From Talinum fruticosum (Eukaryota; Streptophyta; Magnoliopsida; Caryophyllales; Talinaceae): a stretch of 64,000 nucleotides of DNA. Positions within the stretch are counted from its first letter, which is position 1, and the number at the start of each line of letters is the position of its first letter. Location of the stretch: positions 1,379,001-1,443,000 of the forward strand of contig JAITYX010000042.1 of assembly GCA_021018815.1 (NCBI GenBank), written 5' to 3'. The notes under the pieces were generated by a model. The model had not been told where the DNA came from and did no database searches. It saw only the letters and a list, made by a program, of their open reading frames with translations. This document shows positions 35,225-46,831 of this stretch, one piece after another. A program made the position numbers and the translations under genes.

Positions 35225-35525
35225 ATTTATTTAAAAATATAAGTATTTGATAAAGTATTATTTGGTACAGTAATTAGAGTTTTATGTAACGTTTGCACAT
35301 ATATTTTTGAAATTCTTCTTTTTATTTTCTAAAAGCTATTGTTAATTATATCGTTTTAAGTCATTTTATACAAATATGTTACTTAAACGAGTACTATTAC
35401 CAAACACACTTATTTTAAATCACTAGTTGAACATCTAACCACTAACCACTAGTCAATAACAACGAATCGCTAATAAAACAGATTAACAACGACTAAAATA
35501 GATAACCACTACTAAAACAATTAAT
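35225..35525. repeat. Diverged dispersed repeat, possible hAT-type MITE (copy 2)
   Basis: On the minus strand this carries gtggttatc, gttattagcga-like words, gactagtggttagtggttag and gtgtttggtaata. The vocabulary matches that at 6850-7245. Boundaries and target duplication are unclear. It lies directly beside the MITE at 35599. Confidence 0.4.
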
Positions 35526-35598
35526 TTTACTTGAACACGCCCAATATTAATTTTTCTTAAACAGTAAATGCACGTCATTTAACTCAGTCCTTGTCTTA

Positions 35599-35827
35599 GG
35601 ACATGTTCGAACTTACATATAAAACACACATAAATAGAAATATAAATAGAAATGAACATAAATGAATATAAAATAGGATAAATAAACATAAACGAATAGA
35701 AATGAATATAAACGAACAAAAATAAGTTGTTAAAATAAGAAGCGAATGAACATAAAATAATATAAAAGAAATAAACAAACATAAAACATAAATAAATTAT
35801 ATTTTTCATGTAAAGTCGAAGCACACC
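35599..35827. mobile_element. PIF/Harbinger-type MITE, copy C, 229 bp
   Basis: The left end is GGACATGTTCGAACTTACAT; the right end on the minus strand reads GGTGTGCTTCGACTTTACAT. A perfect TTA duplication flanks it (35596-35598 and 35828-35830). It has the same length as copy A and the same interior words. It was probably mobilised by a PIF/Harbinger transposase elsewhere in the genome. Confidence 0.9.
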
Positions 35828-35830
35828 TTA

Positions 35831-37229
35831 GTGATAACACCAATTGAATTAGATGGGTTAAAGAAAATACGAGATATCAAACTCAAACTTACAACTCATC
35901 TTTTATTTCTTTTGCACGACTTATAAAAATTTATATCAAATCCTAAGGGAGAGAATGATAGTGTCGATTTTTACCGTTTGAACAACACTTCATAATTAGG
36001 ATTTTAGTAATACGAAAGAGGTTGTTTTCTTCTTTCTTTTCACTTTTGCTGTCTTTTCTAGCTTTTTTAGTGTTGGATTTGGATGCATGTATTTGTACAA
36101 AGTACAACTCATTCAATGGCTAATAAATAAAAGCAATGGAGATAAAAAAAATTCAATATTATTTTTAGTTTCCTTGATAATTTTAGCAATACATTAAAAT
36201 TTTATTAAAAAAGGGAAATTCATAATAAATAAAAAGTTTTTAAGACAAGAAAAATGTCTTGTCTTATAGACTCAATATTCAATTTGAATATTAATTTGTA
36301 GGAAACCCTTTGATGAGGTTGATTAGGATTGAAGAATTGAAATGGTAGGATCATTATGGGGTAGTTGTCATGTCATTAGCCTAATAATCACTCATCTCAA
36401 AGGCTTAATGATCATACTAATACACATTCTAGAGGCCCATAACTCCATTTTTCTTCTAATTTTGAAATCTATTACTATATAATGTGAATGGAATCAATAA
36501 TTAATGCATTGATTACAACTTACATGTAGGTATATTCCAAATAATTGCATGCATAAAACACCATTTGTCACTAATTGTATACTATTAATGAGATTTTAGT
36601 GTAGCAGTTAAGATTGAATATACAGGTACATTAGGTATTATCATATTTGATTCCTCTCTTTCCCGTCATATTATAATTATATTGTACTTGTTTTTTATAC
36701 TTCACTTGTATGTAAAAAAGAATTTGAAATTGTCCGATTGTTACAAATTATAACGTTTTAAATAAATAAATTGCCTCAGTTTTTTTTTTTTTGTTTGTTT
36801 GTAATAATCTCCAATTGGTTCTCGTATATGTACAGGGTTCATTCTCTTTAGCTTTAATTTAATTTGATTGTTACAACTTTTTACAACTAATCATATAATA
36901 AGTATATAACTTTTTATAGTCATATGGTTTATATTTTAAAATTAAAAGAAACATGTTCCATTTAAGCTGTATGAGGTTGTAAGAAACCGTAAGGAGTTGT
37001 ATGATAAAATTAGTTATCAAAAATTATAAATAATTATAATTAACTATAAGAAGCAGTAAGACAGTGAACTAAAACTAAATAGAACAAGATATGTTCCGAG
37101 ACTATAATATCGGAACTACATATAAGTGTTGGTTCAATTGACCTCATTCTCCCCCTTCTCCCCCCAAAAAACCCCACCCATTGGAAGTCCATCAGTGAAG
37201 CCCAACGGAATTGGGCCACAACCAGAAGA
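35831..37229. other. AT-rich spacer upstream of MIC10 with a possible small inverted-repeat element
   Basis: No gene is recognised. At about 36955-37108 the ends catgttccatttaagctgta and, on the minus strand, ggaacatatcttgttctatt are loosely complementary, and the interior carries gttgtaagaaaccgtaagga. Similar words occur at 41650-41780. This suggests a low-grade MITE family without fixed ends. Confidence 0.4.
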
Positions 37230-37424
37230 CAGAGAGAGGGAGGGAGGGAGAGAGAGAGAGGAGAAGAAAGAATAATTCTAGTCGTATTATCTGGTTCTTA
37301 AGAAAACCGAAGAAGTTGAAGGAAGAAGAAGAAGAAGAAAGAGAATTCAATTGAGGAGATAACTCAAACGAAGAAGATTCACATCAAACCGAGAGAAGAA
37401 GAAGAAGAAGCTTCAATTCTGGAA
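37230..37424 (+). promoter_or_regulatory. GA/GAA-rich 5' leader of MIC10
   Basis: Purine-rich leader with agagagagggagggagggag and repeated gaagaagaag tracts up to the ATG at 37425. It is probably the transcribed 5' UTR; the promoter itself was not resolved. Confidence 0.4.
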
Positions 37425-39652
37425 ATGGCGGAAAGCAACAAAGATACCGCAATTCCCAAGGAGTATGACCTCGACGCCAAATGGGATGCCTGCCTTGATC
37501 TTTCTCTTCGCCGCTTCGTCTACTCTTCCCTCGCCGGCGCCTTCACCGGCCTCCTTTTATTCCGTTAGTTATTCCCTTTTGCTTGCTGTTTCTCTCTCTT
37601 TTTTTATTTTTTATTTCATATATGATCTTCCCATTTAATGGATTGGGTCCTTTTAGGGTGGGGTGGAGGGAGCGGATATGGCATTTGTGATTCAGCTTAA
37701 TTGCTATCTCGTTGATGTATATATAGATTTGTTTTTGCGTAATGATGGGTTTGAACTGTGGCCGGTTTGTGGAGATTTCCAAATTCGCAATGTGTTTACG
37801 GAGTTAAAATGTGGGTTGCTGTAGAAATCAATGCTAGGGTTCTTTGTGAGACTGCCTTGGGTTATGATTTGTTATGGGTTCCATGAGTTTCATATGCTTT
37901 GGTGTTTTTCTGGTTTGGTTCTGTTTGATTTTTTGCGGATTCCTATTTACAGATTATAGAAAATCTGGAATGGACTTGGTGGTTGGCACTTGGGAGTTTG
38001 GAATTCAGTAATTTATTCTGGTTTTTGACTGTTTGAACTAGGGATTCAGTTTCCAAGTACTATAGTGCGTGATAAATTTGTCATACGGAATGTCAAATAA
38101 CTCACTCTTTGAATGTATATCACCTACCTATGAATGTCGAATGATTCACTCTATTCTTGTGGGCATGTGAATTCTCTCTGGTGATATACACATATGCTAG
38201 GGAGAGGTGCAAAGCTTCTACATTTACTTTGGAAATATTATCTTTCTTGCGAATATAATCTATGGACAAGGAAGGATTTAGGATATTGATGGGTGTACTG
38301 TCTTAGCTATCTGATGTCTCGTCTGTCTGTTCGTGATACCTCAAGAGGCTGTTAATTGAGCTGCATTGCATCTTTACATACAGAAAAGAATCTGTTCTAC
38401 TATTCATCACTTACAATTCTAGCCATGCCGGTGACCTTTTTTTTTTTTTTTTTTTGGTTTGCTGGGCGGTGGCGGTTCAGTTTCAGTGTCCATTAATTAT
38501 CTTTCTGTGTTAATGGTCATATATTAGCCACAGGTCTTGAATCTCTGCTATGTTCCTTTTTTGCCAATTTGGAAATGTTGCCATGCATATAGCCAATTTG
38601 GAATTATTCTTATTCATATGTGTAGAATCATGAAAAAGTGTTGACATTACTGCTTCTAATTTTGCTCTTAGGGAGTCCTACTACCCGTTGGGCTTCCGTA
38701 GCTTTTGGTGCTGGGGTTGGTCTTGGATCTGCATATGCAGACTGCTCTCATTTGTTTAACAAACCCACAACAGATTTGACATCAACAAATGTTTCTCAGG
38801 TAAGTTAAACGCCCAATGCTCTCATCTTTGCTCTCTTTTTTTTTTTTTTTTGGTAGAGAGCACGCTCTCACCTCTTCTAATTGAACTTTTGGGTGAATCA
38901 TTGGACAATTGAAAATGTTAGTTGTAATTGGAGCTATGTGGGAACAATGCAAGTATGTCATCGAAACTTAAATCTTTTGAATTATTCCCTACTAGTACGA
39001 GACGTTAGGCTGTTTCTTTGAAGTTCATTAATCTTGAAATTGATAAAAATGGTGAGATAATGAGTTTCACAAGCCCAGTGAATAATTAACTTTTTGTGGC
39101 ACTACTCTGATATGAGTTAGCGAGAATGATTAGTCAAAACATGATAAGAGTTTCCGTGGCATTACTCTACCAAGAGATTATATGAAGGTTAAGAATCTTA
39201 GGCATAGCCAACCTCATTGGTTTTCCAAACTGGGTGTCCATAGCAGTCAGTGGTGATAGATTTGCCTGCTTTGGGCTGGCTGTTATATGTAACCCCCACT
39301 GCTGCTTTCAAATAGCTCATCCATTTCACATGGGAATTTCATGATGGAGTCAATATTGCTGGTGCGTGTATAAAATCCTGGTTGCAATTATTTTCTAGAG
39401 CTTTTTTCACATATATGCTTCTAATTTGTTATCATTGTTGAAAACATAGGGTCAGTAGCTATCTGATTTTTATCACTCCAATGTTTACAGTACAAGGTCT
39501 GCTTTCAGGTGACTCGGAAGCATTGTACATATTGTTGCCTGTTTGCAAATTTAATTTGGCTTTCAGTAGCTCCTTTTTCTTCCCTTCAGTAGGGATTTTT
39601 GTTGAATGAATTTTTACCATAGTTTTTGCATTTTCAGGGTGAACAACAATGA
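37425..39652 (+). CDS. MIC10: MICOS complex subunit MIC10, 93 aa
   Basis: Small inner mitochondrial membrane protein (former DUF543) that oligomerises to bend the membrane at crista junctions. Three exons: 37425-37563, 38672-38799, 39638-39652. The spliced frame gives 93 aa, the usual MIC10 size. The N-terminal part includes EYDLDAKWDACLDLSLRRF. The first membrane segment contains SLAGAFTGLLLF. The second contains the glycine-rich oligomerisation motif FGAGVGLGSAYADC (GxGxGxG). The C-terminal tail ends VSQGEQQ. Membrane topology is expected to be a hairpin with both ends in the intermembrane space, from family knowledge. The third exon encodes only four residues plus stop. The gene is convergent with the dienelactone hydrolase, with 283 bp between the stop codons. 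Confidence 0.95.
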
Positions 39653-39935
39653 CCGTTGAAGTAGATTACACATTGGTGGAAGAATCAATGAGGACATGTT
39701 TCTTCAGTTTACAACACTACTCTGTTCTGACCATACTGCTAGACTTGTTTTTGGGTCAATGTATCACCCAATGTACTGCTTTTGTCCTGTAATACTGTTA
39801 TGGAATCATAAACAGACAAAGGTTGGCAATCCAATTACTTGGCTGACCTTTAATGCGACTATTTTATTCATCAACAAAAATATTCCTCCCCCTCCCCATT
39901 GCTTTACATGTTCAGAAATTCAGGTGTTTCAGTTG
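39653..39935. other. Shared 3' region of convergent MIC10 and dienelactone hydrolase genes
   Basis: Only 283 bp separate the two stop codons. Typical plant 3' UTRs of 200-300 bp from both sides would overlap here and give a natural antisense pair. Overlap is inferred from spacing. Confidence 0.4.
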
Positions 39936-41248
39936 CTAACTAGCTAGCAACTTATCATAGAGCCAGTTTCTCATGATCATGAAAGCCTCCTCTGCATCTG
40001 CATCTTCTTCAGGGGAATCGGGCCTATGCACGAACGCATGTCCTCTCCCCTTGAAGACGACCACCCTGGATCCCTTCCCGATCACCTTTTCTAGCTCAGC
40101 AAGAGTGTCAACTGGGCATAGAGGGTCGTTGTCCCCTGTTATGAACAGAACGGGCACTTTGACATTTGGGGCTGCAGTTAGGTCCATCCTTGTTCCATAA
40201 AAGGAAACACCGGTGCCAAAAGTTGAGTTCTGATCTCTAGCTAAGACTTCCACCACCCTGCCGCCTCCATAACAGAACCCTATTATGCCAAGCTTCCCGG
40301 GAATCCGTGCAGCTGTGAACTCATCCTCCATCCACTTGGTTGATGTGGCTATGTCGTTGGCGACCCTATCAGGCTGCTGTTTTGCCAACCATTGGTCAAA
40401 GGAAGCCTTTGGTCTGTCCTTTGACCACGGATCCCCTCGGAAGATATCTGGAACTAGGACACTGATTTCAAATTGAACAATACTCACAATTCAGACAAAC
40501 TTTGCTTGCTTGAACCCAATTTATTTCAGGTTTGAGGAATTAGAAAATATCTGGTATGAGTCAAAATCGGGTTTGAACCATAAAAGATGGGGATGTTTCT
40601 ATGTCCAAATATGAAATTCGACAAAGAAATATTGTCCCACCTATGTCGTTTTTAGTTAGAAAATTCGGGTAATCAGATTAGATAAGATTTTGTCTACAAG
40701 GAGAGAATGAAAGGGGAAATACTTGAATCCATTGCATGCAACTCGGTAGGCAAAGTCTGTGGTGAAGGAATCCTCGAACCCAAAAATATCTGATAAGAGC
40801 AAGATGCCAACTCCATTGTTGTTCTTTACAGCCTTGAAGAGAAAAGCTCGAATTTCATCACTGCCTTCTCCTATTTTAATCTCTGATCCGTTAACGAGCC
40901 CACAAGCTTCGTCATCCAACACTTGTTCCACCTTCAGCTGGCTGCAAAATACTTGGACACTTCTTCTCTCTTGTGACTTCAAAACTGCATCTTTTCTGTA
41001 AGCAAACTGAACCTTAACAGTCCGGGAAACGATAAATTAGTGCATTTCCCTGATGCTCGGAAAAATGGAGTAGCAGAAAGAAAACATACCGAGATTGGTC
41101 GCAGTAAAGAAGACAAAGAAGATGATGAGGGTGAACACGAACAGGGGTAGAGTGATCTTAGGGCAGAGAACTTCAATATGTTGTCGTTGATGATGACTGG
41201 AGGGAGATTAAGCATATGGTAATGGGAGGGTGAAGAAGCCAAACCCAT
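39936..41248 (-). CDS. Dienelactone hydrolase family protein (carboxymethylenebutenolidase homolog), probably plastid-targeted, one frame break
   Basis: Alpha/beta hydrolase of the dienelactone hydrolase family; the physiological substrate in plants is not known. Exons in coding order: 41248-41090, 40995-40723, 40461-39936. The catalytic triad is visible: Cys in IGFCYGGGRVVEVLA, Asp in FITGDNDPLCP, His in FKGRGHAFVHRPDSPEEDAD. Other family blocks are GVGILLLSDIFGFEDSFTTD, FAYRVACNGFNVLVPDIFRG and AEEAFMIMRNWLYDKL. Exon 1 and early exon 2 are Ser-rich with few acidic residues (MGLASSPSH... SSSSLSSLLRPIS), like a chloroplast transit peptide. Joining exon 1 to exon 2 at the best splice sites leaves the frame off by one. 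Removing one base from the A run at 40981-40984 (TTTT on the coding strand) gives KRCSLKSQERRSVQVFC and a continuous protein. A weaker donor inside exon 1 is an alternative explanation. Confidence 0.9.
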
Positions 41249-42557
41249 TTTGCTGATATGGATCAATAGAAAATATCTGAGTGCTGAGAAGTAAATAGAG
41301 CAAAGGGGATATGTGTTTGTGCATTTTTGAGTGGCATATAGTAATGAATCTAGAATGAATATTACCAGTTTTTGGATAAGCTGAGTAAGTATACTTCTGG
41401 TCCAGAAAATCAAGGGTCCCTCCTCCACTTCCTTGTGTTTGGCCTTTGTCTTTTGACCTCATTTGATTGACTAGTGAAAAATCAAAAGGTATTAAGTGCA
41501 CTTTGTGGGACATCAAACCAGACTTTGAATTGAATCCTGTATGTTTATTATGGTAGCTATTTTTAAGTACCACAGAGGAGGCAGGAAAACTGGCTGTTCT
41601 TGTCTGAACTTTAAAATAAATCATACTTGAATAGGCAAATTTGATTTTGGCTACGGTTCTTGTGAGGCCGATTCTATTTAGTTGTAAGGAAATATAAGCG
41701 AGTATAATACAATTGTAAAGTTAGTTGTAAAAAGTATGAGGAGTTGTAAGAAATTGTAAGGAAGCTGTAAGGCTGTAAGCTAAAAATAAATGATAATGGG
41801 TGATTGGGTTCCTTAACCATTTTTTAAAATTAACTATTATTAATAAATTTGACAATAATTGAGTAGGAAAAATCCTTGAACTTGACCATAAACTAAGATG
41901 AAGTTGTTTATTTAAGCAATTCATTTTGCTACTACACTCTATTAACAAAGTGGGTTTGACTTTGACTTTTTATGTGATAAATTTATTGGGTTGGGTTAAG
42001 TTAGAACTAATTGAATTTAGTTTTATCACATGAAAGAATGAATTATCGGTTTTTAAGTTTATCATATAAAACAGGATAGACGAGAAAAACTAGTAAAGAT
42101 GATAATCAATAATAGTTAACTTAACTTGACAAAATGAATAATGCATTTAAAATATGGTTGATCATTAATATCCCAGCACGAATATCTTATAGACCTTGGC
42201 TTAAATTTGCTTGACTTACCTGACTTTTTTTTTTTTTTTTTTTTTGGTTATCCAACTTACATGACTTGTTGGAAAACCCAATTAACAAATTATAAAAGTT
42301 TTGAGATTAATTTACAAGTAAGTTTAAGATGTATAATTTTTTTTTCATTTTTGAATTTCTAAGCTCCTTATTGCGAATTTTCTATTAGGGAAAGAGAAAA
42401 AAAGGGATAGGAAAGAGAAAATATAAAGTACCAAGTAGTACCGATGTTGTTTCCTTCGGAAGGAAGAAGAAGAGAAGACTGAGAAATACAGAGAAGAAAA
42501 TACAGATCAAATTCAACAGTACGAGCATTGTAGTGAGAGAGATAGAGAGAAGAGGGT
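41249..42557. other. Divergent intergenic region between the hydrolase and the RNF170-like gene
   Basis: It contains both promoters. Words such as gttgtaagaaattgtaagga at 41730-41780 match those at 36975-37000 and may mark a second copy of a small repeat. A T run of about 24 bases lies at 42222-42245. Just before 42558 the sequence is GA-rich (gagagagatagagagaagag), a probable leader. Confidence 0.45.
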
Positions 42558-45500
42558 ATGGAGAGAGACGGGCCACCCGCGAATGATTGCTGCTCGATTT
42601 GCCATGGAAATTTTCACATTCCTTGCCAGGCCAATTGCTCTCACTGGTTTTGCGGTTTCATTCTTTCTTTCTCTCGTTCTTTGCCCTTTCCCCGCGTTTT
42701 CTTGATTTATTCTTTACATTTGTTACCGTAATTTCATGGTTTTCGATCAATATGTCCTTCAATTACTATCCTAGATTCATGGCTTCGTTTTCTGTTGACT
42801 TCGTAGCTTCGACTGACAAGTATAATTTTTTTTCTCGAATTTTCGGGTTCTGAAGAATTGTGTTGTGTTGTATGAAATTAAATGTGTCACCAATTGAAGT
42901 AAATGTGTAAATTCTGTTCTGGGTTTTTCCCCCTTCAGAGGATTTGGTTGGATGGGGAAAAAAGGAGCTTAATTGGGAGAAATATTGGAGTTTCGTTTCC
43001 ATGTGATGAATTATACTAATATCTCTTATTGTTATTAGGGCAGTTGTATCATGTATGCTCTAGTTGGTCTAGGGATTGATTACTCTATGTGGGTTCCAAC
43101 AATTGATGGCTAGATAGATGTTGACAATGATGATGGCGTAGTTATATGCGACTTATTCTATCTGCTGAGAGTTCCGCGTTTTAGCAGCTCTTTGGCGCGA
43201 TAGTCGTTTTCTTTAGGTTATCAGAACATGAAACTAGTCTTCTTCATGTACATGTATTTTGGTGTCACTCATAGGCATGTTGTAGCCTGTACTTTGGATG
43301 GATTGGAAGTTGGAATACTGTCACAGATATACAAACGTTGTGAGGAAAATTTTCTATGTTGAACTCATGTAGTTATATGTCTTAAATACACCTTAAAGAA
43401 AATCGAGCAACTTTTTGGTAAAGATCTAAAAGAACTGTTGTGTAGCATGGTATTAATAGAGTACTCTGAGCAAATTGGGAAAATATGTTTGTAACTGATG
43501 TCGATTCTGTGATTGTAGCAAACTGTCTGGTTAGATATTATAGGTGGGATGACTTGTTGCTATATTGCCATGACGGACAAACTGATCACTTCTTCTAAGT
43601 ATTGAATTCTTTGCTTGTCTCTTATTTTCATCTAGGTCGTTGTATTTTACAACTTTGGGATCACGGATCAGCATTGCAACCATGTAAATGTCCTTTATGT
43701 CGTGGCCCCATTAATCTGTTGATACCCACTGAGGCTTCGTTGCGGCAACGGAATGACCCAGTGGTTGCCGATGTAATAAGTAGGTTGGAATCATACAATC
43801 GTCTATATGGTGAACGTTCCAGCAGTCTCATCCAGGTACATTTATACATTCATTGCTCCTTGAAACTGATAGTTGTGGCTTGTGACATCCCATTAATTTA
43901 TTACGACGTTCCATTGAAGATCCTTACACCTGGTGACTGAACACCATTTCTCTGTACTCATGGTCCAACTCTGAATCATTTTGGCTTCAGGAATCACAGT
44001 CCTCTCTCCATATTGAAGTTATCTCCATCCTTTGCCTCCAAAATTCACCCTCTTAGGTTCAGTATTGCACTGTTCTTCTTTCTTTTGCTAGACACTCATG
44101 TGACCAATGTTGGCTCATGTATCTGTATCTCTTTCTGCGGATTCATATCAGAAGTAACAAGCCTAAGAAGGGAAAGCAAAGTTCATTAGTTTCATATACA
44201 AATGTCATTGCTTCTCAGTTCTTTTAGCAAATGCACTTAAGATGGTATATGGGATCATTTAATTCTAAGTAATTTATGAACTAGTCGTCACTATAACTCT
44301 TGGCAATTAATGTCACAGAAAGATGTGATAAAATACTGTTGTAGATCTGCACTGTGGTCAAACCACTTTTATGGCAAGAGGGTAGATAAGTGGTTGATCT
44401 AGGGATGGCAGTGGGTCCTGGATCCGACCCAGACCCGCCATACCCGACCTATTTAATCGGGTCTGGGTCCAAAATTTTGGACCCGATGGGTCCGGGTCTG
44501 GTCTGGGTCTAACTGTCCCGGGTCCGGGTCTCAAAAAATAAGATCCAGACCGTTTAAGACCAGTTTAAGACTCGAACACTAATTTTATTTTTTAAAAAAT
44601 TCTAACAACAGTATTCATGCAAATTTGGACCCGGTGCAATTTGGAAACCCTTCTCACAATTTGTTGTTAAGCTTTGATGAACTTTGAACTTTGTGGTGTC
44701 AAATTTTGATGAACTTTGTTTTTAATATATTGGTGTATTTGGTTTGTATGAACTAAGTTTTTGGTTTGTACAATAGGTTGGTTGGTAGATAGGTTAGTAT
44801 AATGTTAAAGAGGTTATATATAACAAAATTGCTTATAAATTTACAATAATATTAAAATAGGGTACAAAATATTGATTTTTAAACTCATTTATGATAAAAA
44901 TTATACTAGACCCGTTTAAGACCCGTGAACCGGCCGGGTCCGGGTCCACATTTTACAGACCCGCCGGGTCCGGGTCGAGTCTGGGTCCAAGTTTTAAAAA
45001 GTTAAATGGGTTTGGATCCAGTCGGACCCGACCCAGACCCCACCCATTGTCATCCCTAGGTTGATCCCATGGGCATCAACTAGCTTAGCTTGTGAAATTT
45101 CTGTTATTTGGAACTTGAAACTTTCTTTTGAATCCTGTCTACATTGGCCGTAGTTCCTTCTTTCACATTCTCCAAGGGGAAAAAAGTGGGAGAAGAAAGC
45201 AATACTTCCTGGAAATTCAGTAGTCAGTGTTTTTCCATTTGTCTGAACTCTGAAGAGGTCTGCAGTTGGTCCCGGATCATTATTATTTAGCTAGTATGTA
45301 TAATGAATTTGAGAGGTTTGCTGAGGATATAATATCAATATCCAGTTGAACAACAATGTGAAGTGGTCAACAGTCTCTACTCGTTTTGCACAATAGCTCA
45401 GCAAATCTTTCTGTGTAATAACTTTCCTCATTGGCTCTCCATTTCTTCCCTACAGAGACTGCGAGACCTTCCATTTCTCCTCCGGAGGCTGCTACGTGAC

Positions 45501-45903
45501 ATGCTGGATCCTCAGAGGTCTCTTCCTCTCTTTATCAAGGCTCGTGTCTATTTGGCAGTTAAGTGAACTTCTGGATTTCCATTTGGACGTTTGTGAGCTC
45601 AAGTATTTTTAAATATAGAGTTCTTAAGGAATGATGTACTGACGCCTTGTAATTTCAGATTTTCCTGAGTGCCGTATATTTAGTGAGCCCAGTGGACATT
45701 ATTCCTGAAGGTATATGTTGCTCCAAGTTTTGACTTGCAATTATTGGGATGTCATCTGCTAAATGGCCTGATTTCTTGCTCTTTTAACAGGAATACTTGG
45801 GATAATCGGCCTTCTAGATGATGCAATTATATTGCTTATCTGCTTCCTGCATGTGGCTGCTATTTATCGGTCTGTTCTTGTTTTCCGTCATGGGGGTTCA
45901 TGA
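42558..45903 (+). CDS. RNF170-like E3 ubiquitin ligase (RING + DUF1232), 187 aa
   Basis: Membrane-anchored RING E3 of the RNF170 type; the animal protein acts at the ER on the IP3 receptor, and the plant substrate is unknown. Five exons: 42558-42654, 43636-43835, 45456-45557, 45659-45710, 45791-45903. The frame is intact at 187 aa. The N-terminal C3HC4 RING spans about residues 11-56. It begins CCSICHGNFHIPCQANCSHW, continues FCGRCILQLWDHGSA and ends CKCPLCRGPINLLIP. The C-terminal DUF1232 region has VYLAVIFLSAVYLVSPVDII followed by LLDDAIILLICFLHVAAIYR, giving two likely membrane segments. Plant members are shorter than animal RNF170 and carry this same pair of domains. Intron 3 (1.6 kb) contains a hAT-type MITE at 44400-45058. 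The leader is GA-rich. Confidence 0.93.
44400..45058. mobile_element. Non-autonomous hAT-type MITE in RNF170-like intron, 659 bp
   Basis: A perfect 8-bp target duplication GGTTGATC (44392-44399 and 45059-45066) flanks ends TAGGGATGGCAGTGGGTCCT and, on the minus strand, TAGGGATGACAATGGGTGGG. Subterminal regions are packed with GGGTCCGGGTC/GACCCGGACCC motifs on both sides (44420-44560 and 44910-45035). The AT-rich interior has no transposase. The 8-bp duplication, TAGGGATG ends and GC-rich subterminal repeats are characteristic of hAT elements. Confidence 0.93.
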
Positions 45904-46831
45904 CGTTCTTTGCAGCTCTTAATCATTACGAGAAATTATAGTGAGAGGAACAAGTGACTCCAAGGGTTGAATGCAGCTGAAAATTAGACACCATCCATTT
46001 CCATTGTAGCTTTATTCTTTTCATTCTTTTGGAAGATTGAAAAGAAGCTAGTTAGTATCTCCCCCATCCCCCTCCCCCAAAAAAGAAGGCTTGGTGATCT
46101 TTTCCATTTTTTCCCCTAAAAGTTAGATTTGTTTTCTGGTGCTGTTTGTACTTGTCAGACTAGGGTTGTAAGGATGTTCTTGGCGAGGGATTTTGTATGC
46201 TAGAAATATGAAATGTTTAACAATCATACACCAAATTTCTGCCTCTATTTGCCTCATGCTCCATTGGCCGGGGGTTCAGGATACTCGTACTGGTGAAAAA
46301 AAAATTATAAGACGAAGATCATTTATTCTATTCTTGCATCATATTTAAAAAGAAAATTTGATAATTATTTTTTGATATTTTTCTTTCTATAATTGGTAGG
46401 TAATCAAAAGTTCGACTTGGCAGCATGATGCCTTTGTGCAACAGGCCATACTACATTGCTAAAGGCTACCTTAATTCCTACCATGTTTTTTTAAAAAAGA
46501 AATAAGAGGGTATTATTAATGACTGACAACATACCAAAAACCCTGTTCAAACTTAACCCAGCAAAGTCATAAACTCATAATACTCTTATTTTTGTAACTG
46601 TTACATTTAAGTTCAATGCAAGCCTAAAAGGCTTTTGGTAGCAATTACACTCGAATCAGATCAATATTACGGAGTGTTACACTTTAGTTGAATTGGATTA
46701 CGAATAAATCATTACCTAACTGTGCCAATACTGGTTAATGATATATACAATATGATTGTATGTCTATTATTTCGGCTTCTTGTCCGCCATTATACAGATA
46801 ATTACAGCTTTGCTACTGAAATACAGACCAA
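45904..46831. other. 3' flanks of convergent RNF170-like and TCP11-like genes
   Basis: About 0.9 kb with no coding evidence. It should hold both 3' UTRs plus AT-rich spacer. Confidence 0.5.

Noticed and set aside
43661..43849. 62-codon minus-strand frame
   Set aside because: Antisense of RNF170-like exon 2, which is clearly coding on the plus strand.
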